Of a stretch of 64,000 nucleotides of DNA, positions 52,915-62,104 are shown piece after piece. Numbering within the stretch: position 1 is the first letter of the stretch; each line of letters opens with the position of its first letter. A program made the position numbers and the translations under genes. Origin of the DNA: Spirosoma sp. 48-14 (GTDB taxonomy: Bacteria > Bacteroidota > Bacteroidia > Cytophagales > Spirosomataceae); contig NZ_MKUD01000032.1 of assembly GCF_001898575.1 (NCBI RefSeq), forward strand, positions 54,019-118,018, written 5' to 3'. Under the pieces are notes generated by a model that had not been told where the DNA came from, ran no database searches, and saw only the letters and a list, made by a program, of their open reading frames with translations.

Positions 52915-53667
52915 TCAATGTAGCAACTTGACTCCAGCTTGATGGTAAGCAGCCAAGAGGTCGGATGATGCTTCGTTGTCGGTAACCAATACATCGAACA
53001 GAGTCAACGGAGCAAACTGAAGATATTTGGTCGTTTCCAGTTTTGACGAATCGCAAAGCAAATAGACCCGTTCCGATTGTCGGGCCATCGCTACGGCCGT
53101 ACTGGCTTCCTTTTCACTATTGGCACTCAGGCCATTTGCCAGCGAAATACCATCGACGCCAATAAAAGCCCGATTGGCCCGATATCGGGCCATGTGTTCT
53201 TCAGCAATCAGTCCATGAACCGCTTGTCGTTCCTTATCGACCTCACCCCCAATCAGGTTAACCGTTACTTCCGAACTCATTAGTTCGGCTATAACGGGCA
53301 GGGAGTTGGTAATGACGGTAATTCGTTTGTTCCGAATAAATGGGCAGAGCCGGAAAACTGTACTTCCACAATCCATAAAAATAACGTCCCCCTCCTGAAT
53401 TTCGTTGGCGGCCAACTGGCAGATGTAGTCTTTGCGCTCAGCATTGACGGCCGTTTTATTGGCAAAACGGTGCTTATCCGTAGCCAGACTTACTTTCATA
53501 GCCCCACCATGCGTCCGATAAATTAGACCTGAAGCGGCCAGTTGGGTCAAATCCCGTCGAACAGTCATTTCGGAAGTTTGCAGTAATTCAGCCAGATCTC
53601 GCACATCGACCGAGCCCCGTTCTTCGACCGTTTGTACAATTCGGCTTTTCCGTTCTTGGAAATTCAT
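52915..53667 (-). CDS. DeoR/GlpR family transcriptional regulator
   Basis: 250 aa from the ATG at 53667 (MNFQERKSRIVQ). The frame extends to 53742 but that part lies in the A-rich spacer. The N-terminal HTH is RDLAELLQTSEMTVRRDLTQ followed by LIYRTHGGA, which is the DeoR signature. The C-terminal sugar-sensing domain has DVIFMDCGSTVFRLCPFI, VNLIGGEVDKE and CDSSKLETT. DeoR proteins usually repress sugar or nucleoside catabolic genes and respond to a phosphorylated sugar. Downstream, oxoprolinase is not an obvious sugar gene. The divergent NUDIX gene starts 55 nt away across a phased repeat that may be the operator. Confidence 0.9.
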   Translation of the reverse strand: MNFQERKSRIVQTVEERGSVDVRDLAELLQTSEMTVRRDLTQLAASGLIYRTHGGAMKVSLATDKHRFANKTAVNAERKDYICQLAANEIQEGDVIFMDCGSTVFRLCPFIRNKRITVITNSLPVIAELMSSEVTVNLIGGEVDKERQAVHGLIAEEHMARYRANRAFIGVDGISLANGLSANSEKEASTAVAMARQSERVYLLCDSSKLETTKYLQFAPLTLFDVLVTDNEASSDLLAAYHQAGVKLLH

Positions 53668-53680
53668 TCGCAATTGATTT

Positions 53681-53724
53681 GATTTGAACAAAAATAAACA
53701 AAATATAACAAAATTGAACAAATG
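53681..53724. promoter_or_regulatory. Four AACAAA repeats at exact 10-bp spacing (deoR/nudK spacer)
   Basis: AACA begins at 53687, 53697, 53707 and 53717, each followed by two to four A. The copies sit on one DNA face (about one helical turn apart) in the 54-nt gap between the divergent deoR and nudK starts. The layout suggests a DeoR autoregulatory operator or a phased A-tract bend. This is inference; the repeats are visible. Confidence 0.5.
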
Positions 53725-54309
53725 CATGCGGATCGCGTACAAATAACGGAGGAGAAACTGCTTTCAGATAATTGGTACATTCTGAAACGATTTACATTTA
53801 ATTATCTTGGTAAAAACGGTAAGTGGACAACGCAGCAACGGGAAGCATATGATCGAGGCAATGGGGCTACCATTCTGCTCTATAACTCTCAGGCCGACAC
53901 GGTTATTCTGACACGTCAGTTTCGGCTGCCAACCTTCGTCAATGGGAACCCAGGCGGGATGCTCATTGAAGCCTGCGCTGGATTGCTGGATGATGAACAC
54001 CCAGACGATGCCATCCGACGCGAAACAGAAGAAGAAACGGGCTACCGGATTCAGTCGGTACAAAAGGTGATGGAAGCCTATATGAGCCCCGGCTCGGTGA
54101 CAGAAAAACTGTTTTTTTATTTGGCTCACTATACAGCCGATACCGAGCGGGTAGCCGGTGGCGGTATTGACGAAGAAGAAATCGACATTCTGGAATTGCC
54201 TGTCAGTGAGGCAATAGACATGGTGATGCGGGGCGAAATAATGGATGGTAAAACCATCATGCTATTGCAATACTTGCGCCTACAACAATTGACTAACTCG
54301 CTGAACTGA
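53722..54309 (+). CDS. nudK: NUDIX hydrolase, NudK (GDP-mannose pyrophosphatase)-like
   Basis: 195 aa. It resembles E. coli NudK: early KRFTFNYLGKNGKWTTQQRE, then ATILLYNSQADTVILTRQFR and the NUDIX box GLLDDEHPDDAIRRETEEET, with RETEEETGY supplying the metal-binding acids. The ADP-ribose/GDP-mannose group cleaves nucleotide sugars to nucleotide plus sugar phosphate. The annotation by subfamily is by similarity of layout. It is divergent from deoR; shared control through the phased repeat is plausible. It converges with the PIG-L gene across a palindrome cluster. Confidence 0.8.
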   Translation: MHADRVQITEEKLLSDNWYILKRFTFNYLGKNGKWTTQQREAYDRGNGATILLYNSQADTVILTRQFRLPTFVNGNPGGMLIEACAGLLDDEHPDDAIRRETEEETGYRIQSVQKVMEAYMSPGSVTEKLFFYLAHYTADTERVAGGGIDEEEIDILELPVSEAIDMVMRGEIMDGKTIMLLQYLRLQQLTNSLN

Positions 54310-54373
54310 TCGAACCGTTATTGAATAAAAGCCTGTCCAGAAATCTGGAAGACGTTCAGTAAGTTGTTTGTCT

Positions 54374-54557
54374 CGTGCAGTCAGGTTCTTCAACCTGACT
54401 GCGCGAGGTTTCTCAAAACCGAGTGTATGATTCGTTCGGTTTTGAGAAACCTCACACGTCGGGTTGAAGAACCCGACGCCACACCAACACCCTACAATAA
54501 GAGAATACTTAGGCTGATACCTTCTTGTGGTGTCAGGTTGAAGAACCTGATACCACA
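54374..54557. repeat. Cluster of four REP-like palindromes
   Basis: Hairpins at 54377-54402 (11-bp stem, extendable to 14), 54405-54453 (perfect 18 bp, 13-nt loop), 54457-54478 (9 bp) and 54526-54557 (14 bp, one mismatch). Three share a GTCRGGTT / AACCYGAY core around a CTTC or GAAG loop, so they are copies of one element in either orientation. The cluster fills most of the 300-nt space between convergent nudK and PIG-L genes. Confidence 0.75.
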
Positions 54558-54608
54558 TTAAATGCCATATTAACACGCCACAAAAAAGCCTATGTTACAA
54601 TAAGATAG

Positions 54609-57161
54609 CTACTTACGCTGTGAGCCTGATACCGATGCGGCTGGGCTACTTGCTGCGGAAATCATATTGGCAAACAGGCGGTAGGCACCCGGTACACCGG
54701 CAGGTAGCTCGCGGAAGAAGACTAGCCCTGTGTACATAAAATGACCCTTGCCGTAGGTAGCGTAGAGTAAACTTCCCTGTTTAGGCGCTTCATTCTGATC
54801 GTTGGCCGAGAAAATGGGCTCGTAAGCTTTGTCCCATTCTTTAGCGAAATAAATGCCGCGTTCCTGAATCCAGCCGTTGAAGTCGGCATCGGTAATTTTG
54901 TTCGGGTAGTTAAGCAGCGGGTGCTGTGGATTGATGAACGTCATTTTGGCGTCTTCTTCGGTAACCCGCTCAGCGCCAACGGAGAAAGGGTAGGGGCCAA
55001 GCTGTGGCAACGATGGGTCATTACGCAGAAACGAACTTCCGGGGGTTACGTACTGGACGATCATGTTACCGCCATTTTTTACATAATCCAGGAGTTTTGG
55101 CTGGTAGCGAGCCAGCCACTGGTTGGTGTTATATGCCCGAACCCCCACTACAATCGCATCATAGCCTGATAGATTGCCGTTGAGTTCGGCAGGCCCAAGA
55201 ATCGTGACTTTACAACCCATTTGCTGAAGGGCCGCTGGAACTTCATCGCCCGCACCCACAATGTAACCGATGTTCTTAGCTGTCACTTTGATGTCCAGCT
55301 TTACCAGTTTGGCTTCGGCGGGTGGGAAAAGCGTTTGCGTTGGAATATGTTTGTAGGCAATCTGTCGCAGGCCGGTCGTGAAGGTGCCACTGGACGTTGT
55401 CATGCTGGCTTGTAACTTGCCATCTTTAGCCTGATTCGTTGGCACTACGGTAAACGTAACCCGTTGCTCATCGCCTTTGTAGGTCAGTGAGAATGGGACC
55501 GATGCCGGTTCAATACGCCAGCCAGTTGGGGCGGTTAGGATGAGGGTTCCCGATACATTAGCACGACCCGCTTTCAGGACCAGATCGGCGCTTTTTGGCG
55601 TGTTATCGCTGAAGGTGAACACTCGCTCGGTCAGGTTGGCTGTTACGTCAGGCTGGATGATAAAGGGCCGGTAAATCTCGCCATCGACTGGGTCGGTTGA
55701 TTTATAAACGACGGGTCGGGTATAGATAAAGCGTTGACCATTGATTTCGACTGTGTAGCTGGCAGCTACGGCTGCTGGGTTTTCGGGCAAACCGATCAGT
55801 TGCTGATTATCGACCTGAAACAGCCCTTTATCAATCGGTTTTTCGAGCCAGTAGGGTTGCGAAATCTTCTGCGTTTTGGGAATCGCGAGCGAGGTCGGGT
55901 ATTGAACGACTTCGTTAGGTTTTAAGGCCAGGTTGAGGGTGGTATCTTTTCCGGTCGAGTAGTGAATACTGACCAGTTTAACGGGAAAGTCTTCCCGACT
56001 TACCACGTTCGTAGACACTTTGACCGTCTCACCCGGTGTAGCGGCAAAATCGGTTGGGTTGGTTTCGATCCATAGGCCCAGGCATTGCTGAATAAGTGTT
56101 TGCACCTCCTGACGCTTGATTTTTACGTAGTTATTGGTGGTGTCCAGCTTGCCGAGCGACCCGTATAGCTGCACCAGCGCCGGAACTGAAGCCGAAGGCT
56201 GGTCGGGCTTGAACGACGAAATGAGTTGTGTAACCTGTGTCTGAACAGCATCACTATTTTTAATCCGTTTCCAGCTTACATCAATGCCGTCGAATGGGTC
56301 TTTTTCCACTGGATCACCGCCTTTCAACAGCAGATAATCGATACGGGCATTTCGGTTAGGCGCTACACCAAAGCCCTGGCTCTTGTGCTGGCTCCGGCTT
56401 TCAGAGGCTATTTCGCCGTACGATTTGCCCAGTAGCGGATTATAGAGCCCCGTTTCGATACCGATCAGGTTGCCAGCTTCGTCGGGTTTTTTATTGCTCA
56501 TGAAAGCACCCGGAATGAAAACGTTCCAGAGGATGCGCTTCGCCTGCCAGGGTTTTACATAGGCTAGTTGTTCCGGAAATTTGGTCGGGTCGTTCGAGAT
56601 TTTGAACGCTTCTTCGCCCAGGTAGCCCGATGCGCTGTGGTGCCCATGTCCGGCGCGGGCGTCGGGTGGAAAGCGGGTGATGATTACATCAGGCTGGTAC
56701 TTGCGGATGATCCAGACCACATCGGCCAGTACTTTGTCCTGACCCCAGGTTCGTACGGCTTCGTTGGTCGATTTGGAAAAGCCAAAATCGTAGGCCCGGC
56801 TGAAAAACTGATCAGGCCCATCGACGCGCCGGGCGGCCAGCAATTCCTGAGTACGAATTACCCCAATGTTTTCGCCCTGTTCGGCTCCGATCAGGTTTTG
56901 CCCGCCGTCGCCCCGCGTTAAGGCCAGATAACCCGTTCTGACAAGCCGCCCTTTTGCCATATAGGCCAGAAACAGGGTGTTTTCGTCGTCGGGGTGAGCG
57001 GCTACGTAGAGTACCGTTCCCAGGACGTTGAGCTTGTTAAGATTCGATATAATTTCACCAGCCGGAGCCAGTTTAATTGGGCCGTAAGGCACCTGAGCGG
57101 ATAAGGATAAGCAGAGTAATAAACCAGATAGCAGAATGGGTAGGCGTTTTTGAAGCAACAC
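54609..57161 (-). CDS. Secreted PIG-L (LmbE-like) deacetylase with large C-terminal extension
   Basis: 850 aa, starting at GTG 57161 with a signal peptide (about 1-22; LLCLSLSAQ). The N-terminal 250 residues are the LmbE/PIG-L fold: LYVAAHPDDENTLFLAYMA with the AHPDDE zinc motif, and DARAGHGHHSASGYLGEEAF with the downstream His. The remaining 600 residues look like beta-sandwich and flavodoxin-like (GAEVPAAL-type, ILGPAELNGNLSGYDAIVVG) domains. Such enzymes remove N-acetyl groups from GlcNAc-type substrates. It lies downstream of susC/susD on the same strand, 108 nt after susD, suggesting a role on the imported glycan; a terminator between weakens this. Confidence 0.85.
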   Translation of the reverse strand: MLLQKRLPILLSGLLLCLSLSAQVPYGPIKLAPAGEIISNLNKLNVLGTVLYVAAHPDDENTLFLAYMAKGRLVRTGYLALTRGDGGQNLIGAEQGENIGVIRTQELLAARRVDGPDQFFSRAYDFGFSKSTNEAVRTWGQDKVLADVVWIIRKYQPDVIITRFPPDARAGHGHHSASGYLGEEAFKISNDPTKFPEQLAYVKPWQAKRILWNVFIPGAFMSNKKPDEAGNLIGIETGLYNPLLGKSYGEIASESRSQHKSQGFGVAPNRNARIDYLLLKGGDPVEKDPFDGIDVSWKRIKNSDAVQTQVTQLISSFKPDQPSASVPALVQLYGSLGKLDTTNNYVKIKRQEVQTLIQQCLGLWIETNPTDFAATPGETVKVSTNVVSREDFPVKLVSIHYSTGKDTTLNLALKPNEVVQYPTSLAIPKTQKISQPYWLEKPIDKGLFQVDNQQLIGLPENPAAVAASYTVEINGQRFIYTRPVVYKSTDPVDGEIYRPFIIQPDVTANLTERVFTFSDNTPKSADLVLKAGRANVSGTLILTAPTGWRIEPASVPFSLTYKGDEQRVTFTVVPTNQAKDGKLQASMTTSSGTFTTGLRQIAYKHIPTQTLFPPAEAKLVKLDIKVTAKNIGYIVGAGDEVPAALQQMGCKVTILGPAELNGNLSGYDAIVVGVRAYNTNQWLARYQPKLLDYVKNGGNMIVQYVTPGSSFLRNDPSLPQLGPYPFSVGAERVTEEDAKMTFINPQHPLLNYPNKITDADFNGWIQERGIYFAKEWDKAYEPIFSANDQNEAPKQGSLLYATYGKGHFMYTGLVFFRELPAGVPGAYRLFANMISAASSPAASVSGSQRK

Positions 57162-57210
57162 AGTCGGAAGCAGTTAAGATGGAATGGACAAATTTACAAC
57201 GAAAGCATAG

Positions 57211-57239
57211 AAAAGGCTATCCCAAAAGGATAGCCTTTT
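57211..57239 (-). terminator. Terminator after susD
   Basis: 12-bp stem AAAAGGCTATCC (57211-57222) with GGATAGCCTTTT (57228-57239) and a 5-nt loop, 30 nt beyond the susD stop. Only a short T-run follows leftward, so it may be leaky and let some transcription reach the PIG-L gene. Confidence 0.6.
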
Positions 57240-57268
57240 AACCCGCATTACCTAACAACTAAACGTAT

Positions 57269-58699
57269 TTATTGAAAGATCGGAATTTTCGTAAACTGGT
57301 CTGGCAGGGGCTTGGGCACATTCGGATTGGTATTTACTTCATTCTGAGGGTAAATAAACCGTTCAGGCTTTTTGGTGCCTGTGTATAAGGGGATAGGCAA
57401 CTGGACTACAGGTGTCGCTTTTTCGAGTCGACGGACATCGTTAAAAGCCTCGTATTGCATTAGCAGGAAAATATACCGTTGGCTGATGATTTCATACAGC
57501 AGGGCCGTTTGTACCGTTGCTAGCTTTGTTGGATTCGCCAGACCAGTGGGTGCAAAGTCACTCAGCGTATAGGCATCGTATTTAAGGCCGGTAGCTGAAA
57601 TTGTTTTCCCGTTGATATACCCACTAGCCAGCCCTTTCCGAACTGAGTTAAGGGCATCAAGGGCTTTATCGGTGACACCCAGACGGGCCTGCGCTTCGGC
57701 AAGAATCAACTGATTTTCATAATACGTAATGATCGGATGCGGAGAAGAGGCTGTAAAAGCGCCATCGGTCGTATTCGGGTCCAGACTGCCCGTTGCGGTT
57801 ATGCCGACTTTGAAGTAATGATTGTAGAGCGATGTTTCGTCTGTTTTTGTATTGGCCGATTTAATGCGTGACTGCATCAACACGGGAAGATAAGCCCCAT
57901 CGAAACCTGTATCGCCTGCCCGGTTTACCCGGAAAAAATCATAGTTCTGATTATAATCGACCCCTTGGCTGGTACCGTGTGGAATCAGCGCATCTCCGGC
58001 GGTACTGCTGATACCCGATGTGGCATTGGTAACGGCTTTGGCATAGTCACCAGCATGAAGATACAGTCGTGCTTTCAGGGTATAAGCTGCTGCTTTCCAT
58101 TTCGCCACATTGCCGCCATAAATGAAATCCTGAGTAGCAATTGCCAAACCTGCTGGTGCCGACAGATTTTGAATGGCATTGTCTAACGTGGTCTGAAGGG
58201 CTGCATATACATCAGCCTGCTTGTCGAATGTGGGTGTCGGATACTTTACATCATCGAAGGCCTGGCTATAAGGGATATCACCATAGAAATCAGTGGCTTT
58301 GGCAATTAATAGCGCTTCCAATACCTGACCTATCCCTTTTGTCCACTTATCGCCAACGGCATCGGCTTTGGTCTGGATAAGACGAGCCTGACTGGCCGCA
58401 GGATATAAAGGACTCCAGCTAAAGTTCTGCGATGACACAATATAGTCGGCATAGCCCTGATGCTGGCGAGCCAGACCATTCAACTGACCAGCCCAGATGG
58501 CACCAATTCGTACGTCGGTATCTTCATGGATCATGGCTACTCCCAGCAGCGTTCCTGATAGTAAGGTGGCTACATCGACATCGGTAACTGCGTTCGGATT
58601 GCTTTTAATGTTAGGCTCATTAAATAAATCGCTACAACTGCTGAGCAGGGTAATCAATACCAAAGCGACGGAGATTTTATGCGAAACTAATTTTTTCAT
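57269..58699 (-). CDS. SusD/RagB-like outer-membrane lipoprotein
   Basis: 476 aa from the ATG at 58699 (MKKLVSHKIS); the frame is open to 58771, but that extension does not fit a signal peptide. Lipobox LLSSCSDL gives a lipid-attached Cys. The SusD fold shows in TPR-like helices and segments such as YADYIVSSQNFSWSPLYPAA, AKATDFYGDIPYSQAF, HPIITYYENQLILAEAQARL and QRYIFLLMQYEAFNDVRR. SusD is the substrate-capturing lid on SusC. It is downstream of susC by 117 nt. The length is at the short end and fits the SusD-like 2 group. The substrate is unknown. Confidence 0.88.
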   Translation of the reverse strand: MKKLVSHKISVALVLITLLSSCSDLFNEPNIKSNPNAVTDVDVATLLSGTLLGVAMIHEDTDVRIGAIWAGQLNGLARQHQGYADYIVSSQNFSWSPLYPAASQARLIQTKADAVGDKWTKGIGQVLEALLIAKATDFYGDIPYSQAFDDVKYPTPTFDKQADVYAALQTTLDNAIQNLSAPAGLAIATQDFIYGGNVAKWKAAAYTLKARLYLHAGDYAKAVTNATSGISSTAGDALIPHGTSQGVDYNQNYDFFRVNRAGDTGFDGAYLPVLMQSRIKSANTKTDETSLYNHYFKVGITATGSLDPNTTDGAFTASSPHPIITYYENQLILAEAQARLGVTDKALDALNSVRKGLASGYINGKTISATGLKYDAYTLSDFAPTGLANPTKLATVQTALLYEIISQRYIFLLMQYEAFNDVRRLEKATPVVQLPIPLYTGTKKPERFIYPQNEVNTNPNVPKPLPDQFTKIPIFQ

Positions 58700-58816
58700 G
58701 GTTTGAAGAAGTTTGGGGATTACGACGAGCCAGTAATAGAGGTAAGGCCGCGTTAACAGGTCGTGTGTCAACTGACTAAGCCAATGGCCTGCCGTAAACC
58801 GGATGCCGGAAACAGG

Positions 58817-61800
58817 TTAGTAGTTGATTTTTACCGAGAACAGAATGGACTTGGTATTCGGGTTAGTGAACCAGTCCTGCCCGCGCGATAAGCCAGCTCC
58901 GGTAATATTTACTTCGGGGTCGGTGCCGGTGTATTTAGTCCACAGGACGAGGTTTCGGCCGGTAAGGGCAAAATCAACAGACGACAGGTGAGTAAACTGG
59001 CGGAATTTAGGGCTCCGCAGGCTATACGTCAGCGTCACTTCGCGTAGTCGTGATGAACTCCCGTCTTCGATGAATTGCTTGTATGAAGCGGAGTTGAATG
59101 CCGTACCACGTCCCTGATACCAGGCCTGATTGAGCGCTACGGGGCCAGCGCCAAAGTCTTTGATTTCGCCCTGGAACTTTGTGCCTGCTGCAATCAGGTT
59201 TCCGTTTACATCTTTAATTCCACCAGCCGGAGCAACGGCTGTGTGTCCCTGGTCGGCATGCGTACCTATGTTATAAAGCGCACCGCGTGTACCGTTGTAA
59301 AAGTCATTGCCCGACACCCGATCAAACAAAACATACAGCGATACCCCTTTGTAGGAGAAGGTACTACCGAGTCCACCCCGCCATTTTGGATTTGGGTTGC
59401 CAATGATTTCGTTGTCGGTGCCACCTTGCGGAAACCCATTGGCATCCAGCTTATACTTGCCCGATTCGTCTTTTAGAAAGTCGGTTGAATAAAAGACACC
59501 GAATGGCTGCCCCGGAATCAGGGAGGAGTTTTCCTGGTAGCTGTCGGGCAGGATATAGACCGAGGAGCCAGCCAGCGAGATCACTTTGTTGCGGTTCAGG
59601 GAGAAATTAGCCGAGAGGTTCCATTTGAAATCGCTTTGCGGAAGCATGTCGGCACTGGCTTCAAATTCGAGTCCCTTGTTCGATAATTCCGCTGCGTTGA
59701 TATTCCGAACGGTATAGCCCGTTTCGTAAGGTACGTTTAACGACAGAATTACATCTTTCGTTGTATTGCTGTACGCTGTTCCCGAGAAGGTAAAGCGGTT
59801 GTTGAGAAATCGCAGATCGACACCCAATTCGGTTTCGGTTTTCCGTTCAGGGCGCAGGAAGTCATTCCCAGCCGTTGTACTTCGAACATACCCCCCACCG
59901 TATAACGAACTGGCTGAGGTCAACCCACCCGCAAACGAATCGCCATAGGAGGCTGGCGAAAAGGTGGTAAAGTTTTGATAGGGTTGGGGCTGAATCCCTA
60001 CCTGACCCCAGGTAGCCCGGAGTTTACCGAAACTAATCACAGAACTGGATTCCAGCCCTTTCAACTTGCTAAACTGCCAGGCCAGCGCAGCCGAAGGGAA
60101 AAAGAAACTGCTGTTCGTTTTTGATCCAAAGGTCGAGGCACTCTCATTGCGGCCCGTCAGCGTCAGGAACACCATATTATACGCCTGTACTTCTGCCTGA
60201 GCATAATAGGCGTAGGTACGAATCAGCGAGTTGTAGTTGCTGGCCGACAGGTTGGAATTCAACGCATTCGTCAGAATATCTGGAGCCGTGGGGACAATAA
60301 AATTGGTGATGGCGTCGGATAGGATCGCTTTTCGCCGACTGTTGTAGTTGACCCCTACCAGGACCGAACCGTTAAAATCATTGTTGAAGGTTTTGGTCGC
60401 ATTGATAAAGATATCCGTATTGAACTGCTTTTCAGTAATCCAGTTTTTCGACAGATAGCCTCCCAGATAAGTCGATGAATTGCGGGCAAAACGTTCCAGA
60501 CGGGCATCGGTAAAGTTGTCGATACCGGTACGGCCTGTAATGGTCAGCCATGATTTTGGGGTAATATTCAGCTCTACATTCCCCGTGATTCGGTCGACGT
60601 CGGTACTGTTTTTGTTATTATTGATGTTCCAGACCGGGTTTGAATAAATGGAGTTCTGATCGATCCCAAGCGGGTTCCGGTACGATACGTGTACGTCGTT
60701 GAAGACCTGCCCTGTCGCGTTTGTATAGGTGCCGGTATAGTATGAATTGTCGAAATCTGGTGGAGTACGGGTTCCGCCCAGCAGAATACCATCCAGGTTA
60801 TCACCCTGTTGCGTACGAGACGAATATACCTTGCTGTACCCTACGTTAGCCGATGCCCGGAACCATTCGGTAAACTGACTGGCTACATTGACTCGGGCCG
60901 TGTTGCGCTGGTAATTGCTATACGCCTTGATCACCCCTTCCTGGTTCAGATTCGAATAGCTGATCATGAAGTTTGATCGGGCATTGCCACCGCTGATATT
61001 CAGGCTATTATCGGTGAAATGCCCTGTCTGGAATACATCATTCGTATGATCGTAGGTATCTTTTGCGTTTTTCCCTCCATGTGGACTAGCCGTGGTTCCT
61101 GACGCTATGGCGTAGCGCTTCGTGCCATCTGGAAAGGTAACAAAACCCTGGTAGCCCGCAGCCGTAGGATCGGTGATGTATGTGTCCGGGCCGCCGGTAC
61201 GGTCGGCAATCAGGTCACCGAAACTGGTCTTGTTTCCCTGTACAAAGCGCCCACCAGTACCTTGTCCGTAGGTTCGCTGCAACTCGTGCATCTTATTGAC
61301 CTTGTCGAAGGAAACGGTCGATTTAAACGTAATATTGACTTTTCCTTTAGAGTCTTTTCCCTTTTTTGTGGTAATAATAACGACCCCATTGGCTGCACGA
61401 GTCCCCCACAAAGCGGCCGCCGAAGCGCCTTTCAGTACCTCCATGCTTTCGATATCTTCGGGATTGATGTCGTTGACACGCGATTGCTGAACGATGGAGT
61501 TGCCAGCCGCTGACCCTGTATTATCACTGGAGTTGCTTACCGGAATTCCGTCCACGATAAACAGGGGTTGGGCGTTACCGTTGATGGTATTCTGACCCCG
61601 AATCTGGATATAAGCCCCCGCTCCTGGATCGCCCCCGTTTCGGGTAATTAATACCCCGGATGCTTTTCCGCTTAAGCCGGTCAGGAGACTGGTTTCGCCC
61701 GACTTGGCAATGTTTTTTCCGTCTACAGTCGAGACCGAAGAGGCAAATTTGTCGCGCTCTTCTTTAATACCAAGCGCTGTGATGATGACTTCATTTAGTT

Positions 61801-62104
61801 GTTTGGTATCCGTTTTCAGGGTAACGTTAATCTGACTTCGGCCTCCGATTGCTTCTTCGATGGTTTGCATACCTACGGCTGAAAACACAAGAATAACTCC
61901 AGAAGTGGGTACGTTTATCGTGTATTCTCCCTTCACATCTGTTACTGTACCGATGGTGGTACCTTTCACAACAACAGTAGCCCCCGCAAATCCACCAACG
62001 CCCTCTTCGGCAGTAACGGTGCCGCTTATCTTGCGACTCTGTGCCCATGCCAACGAGCAATTAAAGCCTATAATGAGTAGACTCAGTAGTAAATACTTCT
62101 TCAT
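58817..62104 (-). CDS. SusC/RagA family TonB-linked outer-membrane receptor
   Basis: 1095 aa. A signal peptide (about 1-21, ending AWAQ) leads to a CarboxypepD_reg-like domain (about 25-100; ISGTVTAEEGVGGFAGATVV). The plug has the SusC hallmark SGVLITRNGGDPGAGAYIQI followed by RGQ and FIVDGIPVSN. A long barrel ends in FSVKINY. It imports a glycan or peptide across the outer membrane as a pair with the adjacent SusD, leftward. Downstream PIG-L deacetylase suggests N-acetylated sugars, but that is inference. The 5' region is an AT-rich spacer of over 500 nt. No anti-sigma or ECF sigma gene is adjacent. Confidence 0.92.
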   Translation of the reverse strand: MKKYLLLSLLIIGFNCSLAWAQSRKISGTVTAEEGVGGFAGATVVVKGTTIGTVTDVKGEYTINVPTSGVILVFSAVGMQTIEEAIGGRSQINVTLKTDTKQLNEVIITALGIKEERDKFASSVSTVDGKNIAKSGETSLLTGLSGKASGVLITRNGGDPGAGAYIQIRGQNTINGNAQPLFIVDGIPVSNSSDNTGSAAGNSIVQQSRVNDINPEDIESMEVLKGASAAALWGTRAANGVVIITTKKGKDSKGKVNITFKSTVSFDKVNKMHELQRTYGQGTGGRFVQGNKTSFGDLIADRTGGPDTYITDPTAAGYQGFVTFPDGTKRYAIASGTTASPHGGKNAKDTYDHTNDVFQTGHFTDNSLNISGGNARSNFMISYSNLNQEGVIKAYSNYQRNTARVNVASQFTEWFRASANVGYSKVYSSRTQQGDNLDGILLGGTRTPPDFDNSYYTGTYTNATGQVFNDVHVSYRNPLGIDQNSIYSNPVWNINNNKNSTDVDRITGNVELNITPKSWLTITGRTGIDNFTDARLERFARNSSTYLGGYLSKNWITEKQFNTDIFINATKTFNNDFNGSVLVGVNYNSRRKAILSDAITNFIVPTAPDILTNALNSNLSASNYNSLIRTYAYYAQAEVQAYNMVFLTLTGRNESASTFGSKTNSSFFFPSAALAWQFSKLKGLESSSVISFGKLRATWGQVGIQPQPYQNFTTFSPASYGDSFAGGLTSASSLYGGGYVRSTTAGNDFLRPERKTETELGVDLRFLNNRFTFSGTAYSNTTKDVILSLNVPYETGYTVRNINAAELSNKGLEFEASADMLPQSDFKWNLSANFSLNRNKVISLAGSSVYILPDSYQENSSLIPGQPFGVFYSTDFLKDESGKYKLDANGFPQGGTDNEIIGNPNPKWRGGLGSTFSYKGVSLYVLFDRVSGNDFYNGTRGALYNIGTHADQGHTAVAPAGGIKDVNGNLIAAGTKFQGEIKDFGAGPVALNQAWYQGRGTAFNSASYKQFIEDGSSSRLREVTLTYSLRSPKFRQFTHLSSVDFALTGRNLVLWTKYTGTDPEVNITGAGLSRGQDWFTNPNTKSILFSVKINY

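Noticed and set aside
54374..54557. Possible CRISPR array from the repeated palindromes
   Set aside because: Repeats differ in length and orientation, spacers are irregular, and there are no cas genes.
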